DNA from: Dirofilaria immitis
Taxonomy: Eukaryota > Nematoda > Chromadorea > Rhabditida > Onchocercidae
Direction of reading: 5' to 3'
DNA length: 64,000 nt
NCBI GenBank assembly: GCA_024305405.1
Contig: JAKNDB010000070.1
Location: forward strand, 248,001-312,000
Numbering within the stretch: position 1 is the stretch's first letter; the number at the start of each line of letters is the position of its first letter. The translations under genes were made by a program, and so were the position numbers. This document shows positions 24,998 through 37,953 of this stretch, one piece after another. The notes under the pieces are model-generated. The model made no database searches. It was not told the DNA's origin and saw nothing but the letters and a program-made list of their open reading frames with translations.

Positions 24998-26386
24998 CTA
25001 CAACAGAGAAAGTTATGAAAAAGAAATTTTTCTACAACAGATAAAATTAAAATTTTATCCAATATTCCCACTCATGGATAATACTTTCGCCGCTGAATTT
25101 TCAATTAAATCCATCCAATTATCCCAGCAAAAATTTCAGAAATTTGATTAATAATTGCATCAATTCATGAACTTTGCTTCTGAAAATAGTACATTACTGA
25201 AACATATAATTATTTTAATTATTTCGCTTAAATTTTTACATAAATTTTGAGTTGAAACTCAAAAAACTTTATTCGCTGAAGTAGTATTAGATGATATTGT
25301 ATAACATACAATGAATAATATGAGTAGTCGAAAGATTTTAAAGCCATCATTGCTTGAAGCTATAAATTTTGAATATATCCAATTACGTTAAATGATTTCA
25401 ATATTTTGTACGACTTCATCAATTTAAACGCATTTACTAATGAATTTCAATTTCTAAATTTTACTGAATAGTGCGAATCATTTTTTTAATATATATTTAC
25501 TATAAGTATAAATTTATGTATTTGTTGATCCATCTATTAAATCCTCAATAACTTCTCATAAAAACGAGTGATTTAGTGACTTAAATTGGAATGACTTGTA
25601 TCGAAAATAGAATTGATGGAATCTGCTTGAATTCATGGAATCTGCTTTCAATATTGTTATAAGGACATTTCAATGAGAGTATTATTTTTAAGCTCAAGGC
25701 ATTAAATTTCAAAATGAATAAATTTCGCTTTATGAAATAGGACTACGAAAAATAAATTATATTTATGGTATGGGTTTGCAACTGAGTCTTACAAATTAGT
25801 TTGAAAATTTCGTTATTTTAAATCCATTGATTTGATGAACTAAGACTAGCTTATCCACAATCAAACACAAATGCTATGCGAAACTAGGAAATATAGAGAC
25901 TTTTGCTTCCAGTATCCATTTCCTTATACCGATAAAAAAATCACCAAAAACATTTAATTTTTAATTTCGAGAATCCATCTGCGATACCAAACGATTGATG
26001 ATCTATCGTTAATTCTGCATTTATTTTGACGAAAGTTTAAAATGTCAAAATGTGAACTTCCCTCCTTTTACAGGACTATGCTTCATTTTTTTTCCTATCT
26101 TAGTTATTTTTAATAATACAATATAATCTATCCATCATGGTTCAGGAAAGGAAATTAAAATACTAACATTTTCAGATATCGGTTATCGTTTCAGCAACGA
26201 AGTTACATCATCAATAATAGTAGATGTCATAGTTTATATGAAGAAAACATTATATTTTTGAAATAAAACAATGAGATTTTTTCAGAGAATACGATTTAAT
26301 ATTCCTTTTTTTTTTTGAATTAATTTTAAAAAAATTGCATGAAAAAGTGACAATATCCGAATATTCTAAGGTATTTCATTATAAAA
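24998..26386. repeat. Diverged duplicate of the MLT-10-like 3' flank below copy B
   Basis: From about 25540 the order GAATCTGCTTTCAATATTGTTATAA, then ATTTCAAAATGAATAAATTTCGCTT, then ATTATATTTTTGAAATAAAACAATGA follows the block at 14050-14760 with many substitutions. The stretch 25100-25500 shows weaker similarity. No gene is seen. Confidence 0.6.
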
Positions 26387-29300
26387 TCAACTTCCTACAC
26401 TAGGCGAAAACATCACCATGGAACCTATGCTGGTCGAATTGAATGAAGGTGAATAAGCGTTCGGTGAAAAGAGTAAAAAATTGTAATAAGAATTTGAACG
26501 ATAAGACGGTGATAGACAAAATGGACTCAGTAATAAACCGCCAAATGACGATGATGAAAGGATAGAAGGATTTAGACAAAAAGGACTCAATATACTGGGT
26601 GAAAGCGTAGATGGTGATAAAACACTCGGTGATAATGCTCTAGGGATAAAATGGACGGTGTCAGTGCACCAGGACTCAAGACTGAAGGATTAAAGGCAGA
26701 TGGCGATAGGATAACGGCAATAAGTGCTGATGGTGACAATATTGAAGGACTGAACAAACTTGGGGACCCGATCACAGCGACAAACGCAGATGGACTCAAT
26801 ATAGAAGGACCTAAAACTGATGGAGAAAGAAGAGATAGTGCAACTATTGTAGGCGATAAAATAGATGGCTGTAGTGCACTTGGCTGAAGAATAGATCGAC
26901 CGCGAAATGTGGGATTAAGTATGTTTTGCCGTTTTTGACGTATTTTTAGGGACGAATGAATCTTAGCCAATTTACGAATATCACTGATGAGAAGACGATG
27001 CATATCATCCTCACTTAAAGACATGAAAAACTCCAATAATTTGCTGTCGTTTAAAGGTGATTGCGGGCCATAGAACATTGTTAGTTGCTTTGGGGTCATC
27101 ATCGAGAATCCAGTTGTATTGAACTCCGCCAGCTGTATCAATTCTCTATTATTAAATGGAATGGATAAATAATTTATTATTAGCAACTTCCATTAATCTG
27201 CAGTTAATTTTGTTTTCATTAGTGACTTCAAAATCAGAAATGCTGGAATTCGCAATATATAAGGGTTTATTAGTCTCAATTTTAATCCTTTCATTTTGTA
27301 TCTTTTTTATATTAAATCGAAATTTATTGGTTTCATCAGTTTAAAGTGTTGACGAATTATTTATTAATGCTATGATGAGAAAATTAATCCAACCTGTTTT
27401 GGTGTAAGAGAATATGTTAAGTTTTCGAAAAGTTCCACTTTCCTGGCCAATTCTGGATCTATTTCTGTTACATTTTCTTTAGTAAAATACAATGGTTGAC
27501 CATCAATTCCACGTGGCATTGATTTATAAGCAGGTGGTATCCAATCAAGTTCTTGCTTTTCCTAAACTATTTTTCAAAAAATTGTTGCGTCGAGATTGGT
27601 ATTTAATTGAAGACTTCTGGAAAATAAGCAAGATCATAATCATACTTGGACTTTTAGTTTGCGTATTGCGTCAGTTGTGCCTGATGCTTCTATAATAAAA
27701 TTTAGCCATTCTTCATAATCTCTGTTACCGGCAGTTTTCATTAATTTCGGTATACTGGTTAGTGCCTCTAAGCCTTCACCTTTATCGTGAATACTGAGAA
27801 GTGAAGGAGATAAAATATTGATCTGAAAGAATAGTATTTTTATTTTTTCCAAATTAAATTTAGAATTTTAAGATAGTATTATTTTGTAGCAGAAAGGATA
27901 ACCCATTCAAAAACATAGAATTACAAATGATAAGAAGTGCAGAAAGGCAGAATCGTAAATTTCAGAATACATTCAAATAATTTAGTTTACTTTCAATAAG
28001 TATCATATATTTTTTAAAATCCATATTTATAGCAATGAACTTTAAGAATTAATAAGCTTAACTGATCTTTAACATTATCAGGTACTAGTGAGAGCAGACG
28101 TGGTGAACCGAATCTAAGCGTCTTATTTTCTAATTCAGTACTATTGACACCACCAAGAATCATTGCAAGTTTAATTGCTCGTCGAAAGAGTTGAGCAATT
28201 TCCAAAGTCTTTTTGTTTTCATATTATTTTTGTCCAATCCTTGCACAACATAATCTGATATGCGTAATTCGTTCGGTAAATGTTTTTCATTCTAAAAGAA
28301 TAATTTATTTATTAATAATATCGTAATTATCACATTCTAAAAATGATCATTGATAAAATTCATTATGCAATTCATTTCTTACAATATAAATAGAAATGAA
28401 GTGATCGATTTTTTCAAATATAAAAGATACAATCAGAAGAACCGAATTATCGAATGCGATCCGAGAACTTCATCAAAAATGCTTACCAATCTTAGTTTTG
28501 GTTTCACATTTTCGAAATACTGATTCAGTGAAAACTGTTTATTCAGCTGCTTAGCAATGTCAATTTTTTTTGTTCTTGTCGCTTCATGTTTTCGATATCG
28601 TACATTGTTTTTTTCCATCTTAATTGCTTGTTATCACCTTTTTTCTTGTGCTATTTTTTAAGTTGGTGTGAAAATTTGTTCCGTGAAATGAATTTATGTG
28701 GATATATGCGTCAATATAGATCGCTTCAATCTCACTTCATATATCTCCTTGAAAACTATCTGATATTTTTGTTACATTTTGGAATGAAAAGTTTTGAAAT
28801 ACATATATTGTAAAGACTAACGATGAATTCGGATCCTTATTTTTGACAATTTTGTCATCTTTGACAAATATTTGCCGAGAATTCCAAAAGGTGTCAAATT
28901 CTCATATTCGGTGTGTAACTTGTAGTTGCGTCGATTGATTACACTTCGTCGCGTGCGAAATTCTACCTGTTTCATTGACTCCATATCACCGTCTTGTGAT
29001 TCAGATTGAATTAAACTATCGACTATCTTTTGCTTTCCATCCAGTAATTTTTGTATATGATAAACTGCATAGAAAGATGATATAAGCATTAATTAAATGG
29101 CTTAAAAATATCAAATTAAATAATTAATTGTCATGTTAATGTTTCAAGTGACAATTCATCCGAGAAGTAATATATCAAAGCTATGTATGTATTATGCATA
29201 TAATACTAATATAAATATATTCAATGTATGCTTTGTTTTAATTTGCTAAATTTTTAAATATTCAACCGATTGTATTTCCAGGTGATCTTTTCAGAAGAGC

Positions 29301-30059
29301 GAAAGAAAGGGTGAAATAGTGTGAAACTATTATTTGACGTATGTATATCTTCAGAAATAGAAACTTCACCTACTTCTTGTAGGATCTATCTGTTTAGGTT
29401 TTGCATCAAAGGCTCGAACTAAACATCGTGCTTGTTCATGAATATTTTCGGCAGCACTTGAACATTTTTGAAGCCGATTGCGTTCATATTCGTTCACCTT
29501 ACTTAGACTAAAGCAAACTTTTTTTAGTGTTAGATTCTCTGTTTTAGATTTGATAATTTTTATCGCTCTTTTGCTTATGTTTTATGTTATTTAAATTTTG
29601 ATCAATCCAACTGAGATACAAATTTCTAGATTCCCTGTCATATGTGAATTTGATTAATCCATTTCTGGACTCATTTTTAATATAATAAATAGTTAAACTG
29701 ACTATTGAGTGGCAATACAAGACATCATGCTACTCAATGCCTGATGAGTCCATCGTTCGAATAATTCAATTCCAGCTTCCTGTGATATTGGTATATTTAA
29801 CTTTTTACCATCGTAGTATTGCGCAAAAGGCATTGTTTCTCGTGTGTATTGAATAGAACTTGAAACCGAACCAATAGTATTACCTATACAGGTGTATGAT
29901 AAAATATAAATGCAAATATTATAACCAGCAATGGGACGTCATATGTCAACAAAAACATACATTTGTCAAGTTTTATTTTCAGAAAGCGTTCAAATGAATT
30001 AACTTACAAATAATCCATGCGACAACCAAAATCGTTATATTTTGCTTATGATTTCTCAT
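26387..30059 (-). CDS. MLT-10-like moulting-cycle protein, copy B (DUF644 plus P-x-x-L-S-P repeats)
   Basis: Paralogue of copy A with the same exon plan on the minus strand: 30059-30008, 29883-29703, 29501-29374, 29064-28822, about 28650-28487, 28291-28041, 27822-27646, 27561-27394, 27145-26387. Exon 1 starts MRNHKQNITILVVAWII, a signal peptide. Landmarks are WTHQALSSMMSCIAT, IAQLFRRAIKLAMIL, ENKTLRFGSPRLLS, GFSMMTPKQLTMFYGPQSP and then ILSPSxx repeats ending VMFSPSVGS, which is the full ancestral C-terminus. Exons 7 and 8 and their introns are almost identical to copy A, while exon 5 and the repeats have diverged. Single-base deficits: T8 at 28564-28571 (exon 5), T5 at 28210-28214 (exon 6, shared with A) and GGG at 26643-26645 (last exon), which splits the literal frame into two. 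Probably functional if these are consensus errors; otherwise a decaying copy. Likely secreted into or beneath the cuticle. Confidence 0.82.
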
Positions 30060-33000
30060 TATTTACAAATCACTGCAATTATGAAAATATCCTGTAAATT
30101 TAAATATTTAATCATTTAAATGTATTATTAAAAACATAATTTCAACTATTACAGTTTAATCTCAGAAAAATTTTGCAGTCGTTTGAATAGTAGCTTAATG
30201 TCCGGTAATAGCATAATGATGCAAAAAATTTTCTGAAATTAGACATTTAAAAAAGCATAAATTCTCAAATCAATCAATCTAATATATCAATTAATCATTT
30301 TTAATTATGAAGTAAAAATTTAAAAAATTTATATTTCTGATATAATATTTACTATGTTTAAAAATGGTCATCATCTACTCAGGAATTTTTTGATATTTTT
30401 TATAATATTAAATAGGCATAATAGTATATAATGAGATATGAAAGTTATTACTATTATATCCATTATCTATAAAAACATAATGATGACATATTATTGTTAC
30501 GAATATATTCGTTTATCCATGAAAAAATGTTCGGAAGTAAATTTTGAAGTGCATTTCTTCAGAACCAAAGGACTGAATTCTAATCAGGTCGAAGCTGGTT
30601 GTTAAAAACATAACATTAAACTTATCTTTTCTCAACCTCTTTTAAAGAAAGAAACTTTTTCTGAAATTAATTTATCCACGGTAGATTTTTCAGTAATACT
30701 CTTTAGAATTCTTTTAATAACATGTTATTTGTTTGTCACTTTTGTTAAAATTTTTTAATTGCAATTAGAACAGCAATGAAAAAATGGCACTTTATGTGAT
30801 TAAATGATAACAAAAAGAATGCAACAGAAGAAAAAAATAGTTCAAAATTTTATTAATGTACTGAAATTCATTTATCTTAATTTCATTTTTAAATGATGTT
30901 TCATCAAAAGGTCAGATGAAACATTTGCACTCAAAAACATTCTCATTTTTCTTCATCTTTTTACAAATAATTTTTTTTTTTCATCTGTGATGAAATTCGT
31001 CCATTTACGGTTTTTTTTTATTTGTTATTTAGAACATATTTCTCATATTTATTGATGGATGGTTTTAATCATGAAATTTCAAAATTAAGCAAATTTTAAT
31101 TTTTATTGTATCTTCTGTCTTCGTTATCATCGAATGAGATTGGCTTTCTATTAGAATACTTCTCCAACATAATTTTAATTGTGTGCTTTCTTATAGAAAA
31201 AAACGATCAATGTTTTCTATTCAATTTTTCATCTTTGAAAATCTATTACTATATCATTGATGTTTAGCTAATTTATGTTTGGTATTGGAACGTTATATTA
31301 TCTTATAAAGTATTTGATTAAGTTTCATCTTTATGATCATTTTTCTTACGTAACTAAGTATCATATAAAAGAACAATGTTATCATTTTATTGGATGTTAT
31401 TATGCTTATAAATGTCAAGTTCCAGATGCGAGAGAAGAAATATGAAGACAATAGAAGTAAATAAGCCGAGAATGAGAAAATAATCTACCAATATTTGAAG
31501 TTTCGCGTTGCAGTACGAAAGGCTAATATAGAAAAAAACGTTGAAAAATTTAGGAGAAGTTAGTTAATCGAAAATAAAATGTTTAAGGGAATAGATGACA
31601 AGTACTTTATGATATATTTTATATCGAGATTAATCTAGTGAATATTTTGGCATAGCGATGTATAAAGGGAGATTAGGGCATGACGTTATGGTTGAAACAT
31701 AAATTTGAATCATTCCGAAATCAGTAATGATAATTCTGTTAAATTTTGAACGTAACTTTTTTTATATTACTTTGATTAAATATTGTTCTCATATATTCGA
31801 AATATTTATTATTAATGAATTTCAACTTTTACATTAATTAGAAATTTAGTTTTAATCAAATAAAAATGAATAATGCACTGTAAATTAATATTGGATTACT
31901 GTAGCGATAAAATATAAATTAGCATTGAAATACTGGCACAGTAATATAATATAAATTGAAGATGAAATATTGTTTCGCATACATTGTTGAAAATGAAAAT
32001 AAATTTGACAAAGGAATAGTATTATGATTGCGTAATGATAAATTGAAACTATGATAGTGATAAAATCAGTACTTAATAGTAAATATCACTGTTTGGATCA
32101 AATGTTTTAGGCTGAAAGTGTCAAACTTCTTTGTTTATTTCACAGTTTAGACTGTAATTTCATTAGAAAATATTATAGCTGTCCTATCCTGATGTTCAAA
32201 TCACAAATTCAATAATCAACGAGATAATTTCTCTTATCTTATTTTTTCTTCCATTGTTATCATAATGTAATAATCTTTATTATTATTGTTATATTATTAA
32301 CAGTAGTAATAATGATGATAATAATTCTCGACCACAAATTTTCCCGGTTTACCTCTTACATTCTAATTTTGTCAGAATTATTCTTTTTAGTAATTAATTT
32401 TATTTTTGTGTGGGAAATATTTCTTTTAGTTTTTCAACATAATCATAAACATAACATAATGCTTTCAATGTGATACAATAAATTTAATTTTTGGAAAATT
32501 GATGCTACTTATTTTCCGCAATCATTGTATACTCTATCATTCTTCAGTTCTAGAAGCAAATCTTTTCCATGATAATTAATTCTTGTTATCAAGATCATGA
32601 TATATGTCCAATGTATCATTAACTTAGATTAACCGTTTTGATTCAAGGGATTCATTGTGCTATATCGCAATTATTTCAAACCAGGTTAAATCACAATATT
32701 TTGAACACTTTATTGTTGCCATCGGCAAATTCTCTCTTTTATATTAAAAATTTCCTTTAATTTTTTTTTCTTAAAATTTTTATATTTCTATTTTATTATG
32801 AAAAGAACTACTCTTTGATACTTTCTTTTTCCAATAAACTTTATGAAAATTTTTAATTATAATATCATTATAGCATCCTAGAATATATAAATGGTTTAGT
32901 GAAAAAAATATGTGTTGTTTGTAGCGAATTTTCCTGGTTTTTATAAATTTTATAAGAAAATTCATAAAATTTTGAAATTAAATAAGATCAAAAAATTGTT

Positions 33001-33648
33001 TCAATTTCTAAATTGAAAAAAATTACAAAATGATTATTGCAAACATTATATATTACATACTATATTCATGTACTGTAGAAATCAAAAGTAGAACAAGCAT
33101 ATTTTATACAATTTATAAGAATGAAATTTTTCGCTGCTTTAAAAATTTAATTACATGGAGTATACATATATACATATATGTATATATATGTTTATATATG
33201 TAAGGTTAAAAATTTAATACAAAAGAATATTGGCCGATTAATTAATAATAAATTAAATTGGATTATAATTGTTAACAAAATATTTAATAGCTATGTTAAG
33301 GGAATAGATGATTTACTGAAGAAGATTTGAGAATATTCTTTGTTGATAATAATATGATACTATTATTATTATTCGTTTACAAGTTATTTCAGGAAATGTA
33401 ATGCATCAGCTTTCAGGTGTAAAAATTGATACAATATTAGTATTGAATGGATGATGACATGTGGCATGGTTCAATATTAAAAGTCTGATATTTATTACAA
33501 ACAAAGATCTATGCCGATTTATTGTTAAGGTAATAAATAAGAAAAAAAGATTTTAATGAATGGATTGAAAATTAATGAATTAAATTTAAAGTATAGATAA
33601 GAGTGATATATCAAATAATATAAGACATTGATTATTTTCTACTAATCA

Positions 33649-33683
33649 TAAAACATAATGTACACGCTGTACATTATGTTTTA
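33649..33683. repeat. Perfect inverted repeat, 16-bp arms, 3-nt loop
   Basis: TAAAACATAATGTACA (33649-33664) and TGTACATTATGTTTTA (33668-33683) are exact reverse complements around CGC. Such a long perfect match is unlikely by chance, even in AT-rich sequence. Confidence 0.9.
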
Positions 33684-36600
33684 CCATATTAACTGAAATC
33701 ATTGATGGATTGTTATCAATGATTATTTGTACTCAGCTAATGTATATTAATATACTAGATAATAATGAATTAATTATATAATGTAACAAATATAAGTGAA
33801 CTTTTTTTCATTTGTACAAGTTCGTTCTTTTGCTTTAATTTATTAAAGATTTTTAAGTTGGACTATTTTAGATTTCTTGCAAAAGATTTAAGGAAAAAAT
33901 AAATTCATCAAATTCAAATATATTGAATTAACATGGAAATATTACTATATTTATAATCATCGAATTCATTGCTGATAAAATGATGATATTTTCAAATCAC
34001 ATCATGATTATTCATTATTGCTGCATCTGTATTATTATTTTTATCTATCCGATATTTCGAAATAAATTTTAAAATTGATAATCTCAAATGATGCAGCCAA
34101 ATTTAATTAAAGAATGCATTTTCATCCTAAATATATCGCTTTATTCATTTCAACAATTTTGATAGGCAATTAATTAGAAAATTTTACTTCGCAGATTTTG
34201 TTTCGACACATTTAGCTTCTAATTTGTACTGATAGATTATGACGAGAAATATCTTTTTAACATTTACGATTTTATCTTTTATAATCATAACAAGACTCAA
34301 TGTTGAATTTATCAATAAGATACTATTTCGCCGGAAGATATCCTGACAATAATTTAATTAGGGGTCAACTTATTCTGCTCAAATTACTACAAGTCTCCAT
34401 TTATCATAATTTTTTTTTCAAAATTATTCAAGATCTTTTATAGATCATTTAATTTGGGAAAAATTATTAGTAAAAGAGATGATATATCCCTAATCATTCT
34501 CCATTCGTATCATGGATTATGACAATTTTAAAATAAATGGATGTTATAGATATTGAAAAAGCTTAGAATTTAATAAAAATTAAAATATTTTCATCATAAT
34601 TTAACGCTATCAACAAAGTTTTAATAAATTTCTGCTCTAAAAACTTCATAATTCATACTATCATATTTGGAAATGAATTTCACTTCCTTACTTTGCTAAA
34701 TATTAAAATATCATTTGATAAGAGAAAATTCGAATGATAATAAAAAATTTAAGAAATACATTGAAAATTTCATTATGGTTGAAGATGAGATTTGATTGTT
34801 TCATTGCTTTTGCAAATGACTTGCAAATGAATAATATTTTTGGCTGTGAAATTACATTAATTTCATTGACCTGACTTTTTGATTTCATCCTAAATTAAAT
34901 TTATTTTTAGAACAATTATAATAAACGAATGATAATGTACTGTGTAATATTTAGTACAATAACGCCAACATATATTCTTTACAAAAAATTTAAAATGCAC
35001 TTGATCATTATCATATCAATCAAGTTAAATGGAGCTATAGATTATTTGATAAATAAATATGATTAAAGATAAACAAATATATGATTGAATCAATTAGCAA
35101 GTATAGAAAATATCAATTAAGTGAAAATTAATAAATAATTTGAATAAAAACATTTCAAGCGATAATTAATAATTTTTAAATAAACAAAGTATATATGAAG
35201 ATTTATCACTTATCGTTTCTTTGTAGTATATGATTAATCGATAAACAATTAACAATTAACAGTTAACATCATGAAATCACTGATAATTTTGAAATTCGAC
35301 TGTAATTAGCGTGTAATTTCTTATCAATATACAGACCATCAAGAGTGAAAATCCTATAATGTAATGAATGTTCATATAGTTTAGTTTTCATGGGAAAAGA
35401 TATGTAAAATGATTAAATGAGTTTGTTAAACAAGCATTTCTGATCAAATCAAAGATATCAATAAGAAATTCAATTTCATAATTCATATCAAATAATCAAA
35501 AAGATTTACCATAATGTTTCCTCCATATAATATTACATAAATATAAAATATATTTTCATTTAAATAATGGCATTATAATACAGAGAACAAAGGTATAAAT
35601 TTTTAATAAAATGACTTCGGTATGAAAACAAACTATCTTAATTTCTGTTAAATTTTTCTACCTTTATCAACTATATTGAACTTCGAATTTCCATTTCGAT
35701 TTCCATTCCGAAAAGATAGACATTACCGATCGAAAAGTCAAAGACTATTTAGCAGATTCCGTTTGCGAATTCAACATGATTTTACTAATTCTTGTTTATC
35801 TATTCATTGTGATTTTGTTTTTTAAATTCAGATATATGTATAAAGAAGCTATAATTATGCATGAGCATTTTATGTAAAGCTGATGAATTATTTGGTTCTA
35901 TCAAAAAAAAAAAAAACAGAACATGCCATCAGAAACCAAAGATGAAAGCCTTAAACAATGGGGAAAATGCCCAATTATTTATATTTCGAAAAACCTACTA
36001 TGAAAACAAGAAATTCGTCAAAGTTTCAAAATTCAATTTATAAAATTTGATAAAGACGACGAATGGTATCATTTTGGTAAATAAATACTAAATTATTTGA
36101 TGCTGAAAGAGATAGTTATATGCTGCAATAATATTAACTCTGATTTCAACATTTTGATTAATTCAATTAATTAGCATAACAAAATCACTGAGCGACATGA
36201 CAGTGATTTAAAGTGAATAGAAGAGATTACTGTAATTTTGTTGATAATTTCATTCTTCTACTAAATAAAAAATTTTTTAAATGATAGAACAAACATCAAA
36301 TTTATCATACTATAATTATCTCATACGTTGTGATTCCTTTTTTTGCTATTTGCAATCCAGAAATTTAGAAAATTAAACAAAAAGGAAATTATCAGTAATT
36401 ATTAGTTATTGAGAATTTAATGTGTGATGAGATCCTCACGGATATTTTGTATTATTATGAAAGATTCCTTAAAATAAATTGTTTTAAAGCATAGTTTAAA
36501 GCATGTAAAGCTTGTTTAAGTTTCAATTTTCCACTCAAAAATCATTTTTCATTTAATAAAAGATTCAATGAAACATGCATTGAACATCAAGGAAAATAAA

Positions 36601-36781
36601 TATATAGTTTGTTTTCCTTTTATTTTTCTCCACAACCAAACATTTCTTTTTTAAGCAAAATATTTTTCTAATCTCTTCCAAAATCTAATCTCTTTCCAAT
36701 CACTCTCCTACAAGTTATCATAAAATTTATACACCTCTGATGTATATAATCACTTACATAATCTTATTTGAAGTATCACTG

Positions 36782-36849
36782 GGTCCAATATAACCGATAG
36801 ATAGAGAACGGTCTTATATCAGAGAGTATATCCGATCTCATTCGGGACC
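36782..36849. other. Compact 68-nt segment bounded by GGTCC/GGACC
   Basis: GGTCC at 36782-36786 pairs with GGACC at 36845-36849. The enclosed sequence (ACCGATAGATAGAGAACGGT, then GAGAGTATATCCGATCTCAT) is richer in G+C than its flanks and can form inner helices, such as ACCG with CGGT. It is not a standard tRNA, as no T-loop consensus is present. It could be a small structured RNA or a repeat fragment. Confidence 0.25.
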
Positions 36850-37953
36850 ATGAACAATCTAAGAAAACGAAAATTAATTTCACTTTTTGCTAAAAATTGC
36901 AATTAATTTGTTTTATTATAGGAGCAATCTGTTCAGCAGTGAAATATTATCATATTAGATTATAGGACGACGACTAACAAAAATAATAAAAATTAATAAA
37001 TGCTTAGAATTTTAGAAAAGAGAAAAATATTCAGTAATTATTATTATCATTATGTAATTCTTCTAAATTATTTAATTTAATAAAATTAAATTAATCGATA
37101 ATAAAAATATTTAAATTTACCTGCTAGCCTTAAGGTATTCAGGGATTTCATAGTTTCATTGGATCGATAAAAATTCCATATTACTTATTTCGTCTAGTTA
37201 AATCATATAGATGAATGAAATCCACAAATTTACCTTTAGGAGTTGTAGTGATTGGTGCACCATTTGATTACAATGGAACAAAGAAAAATAAATAGCAATG
37301 TAAAAAGAATTTGAATTTCCAAGAATTTCCACATGTGAAAAGTCATATTTGAAGATTGTTAACAGCTAAAAAGATTAAATGAAATTACAACATTAAATAT
37401 AATCATTAATCACATATTTTTATTTCTAATTCAAAAATTCAGATTTATCATACTACACGCCTTATATAATAATATTCACAATAATAAATTTATAAAATTT
37501 CGAATGTTTTCAAGCAAAACTTAACATTTCCCTATAAATTTTAGAAACGGAATCAGAATTGTGAATCTTTTTAGCCAACTTGCTTATCAAAAATGGAATA
37601 AATAATACTGTGTAATTATCAGTTTTAGGTTATTAAAATTTTACCTCTTTTGCTAATAAAGAGTAGTGCTCAGCTATGGAAATACGGTATGTGGGTAGAT
37701 TTTACAGAAACAGAGAGTGGCATTTCAAAATAGAACCTGAAATGTTATATCTCATATTTTATATTAATTATTTGGATCGTATGAGAAAATAGAGTTGCAC
37801 AAAGTTGAGGTAAAGAGCCGCGTTTATTGTTTTGTTCTTCATTTCGTTTGATTTGTGATGATAAATACGTGGGATGAGGTGTCGGAGGTCCATTACGGAT
37901 TCTTTGCAAAGTTTGCTTGAATCACTTTAAATCGGGATTTGCGTAAAGATTTG

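Larger units (their letters stand above)
30060..37953. other. Long gene-poor region
   Basis: Nearly 8 kb of AT-rich sequence without a supported exon. It contains a perfect hairpin (33649-33683) and a compact segment bounded by GGTCC/GGACC (36782-36849). Frames at 32780-32965, 34703-34888 and 35861-36043 are short and biased. Confidence 0.45.
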
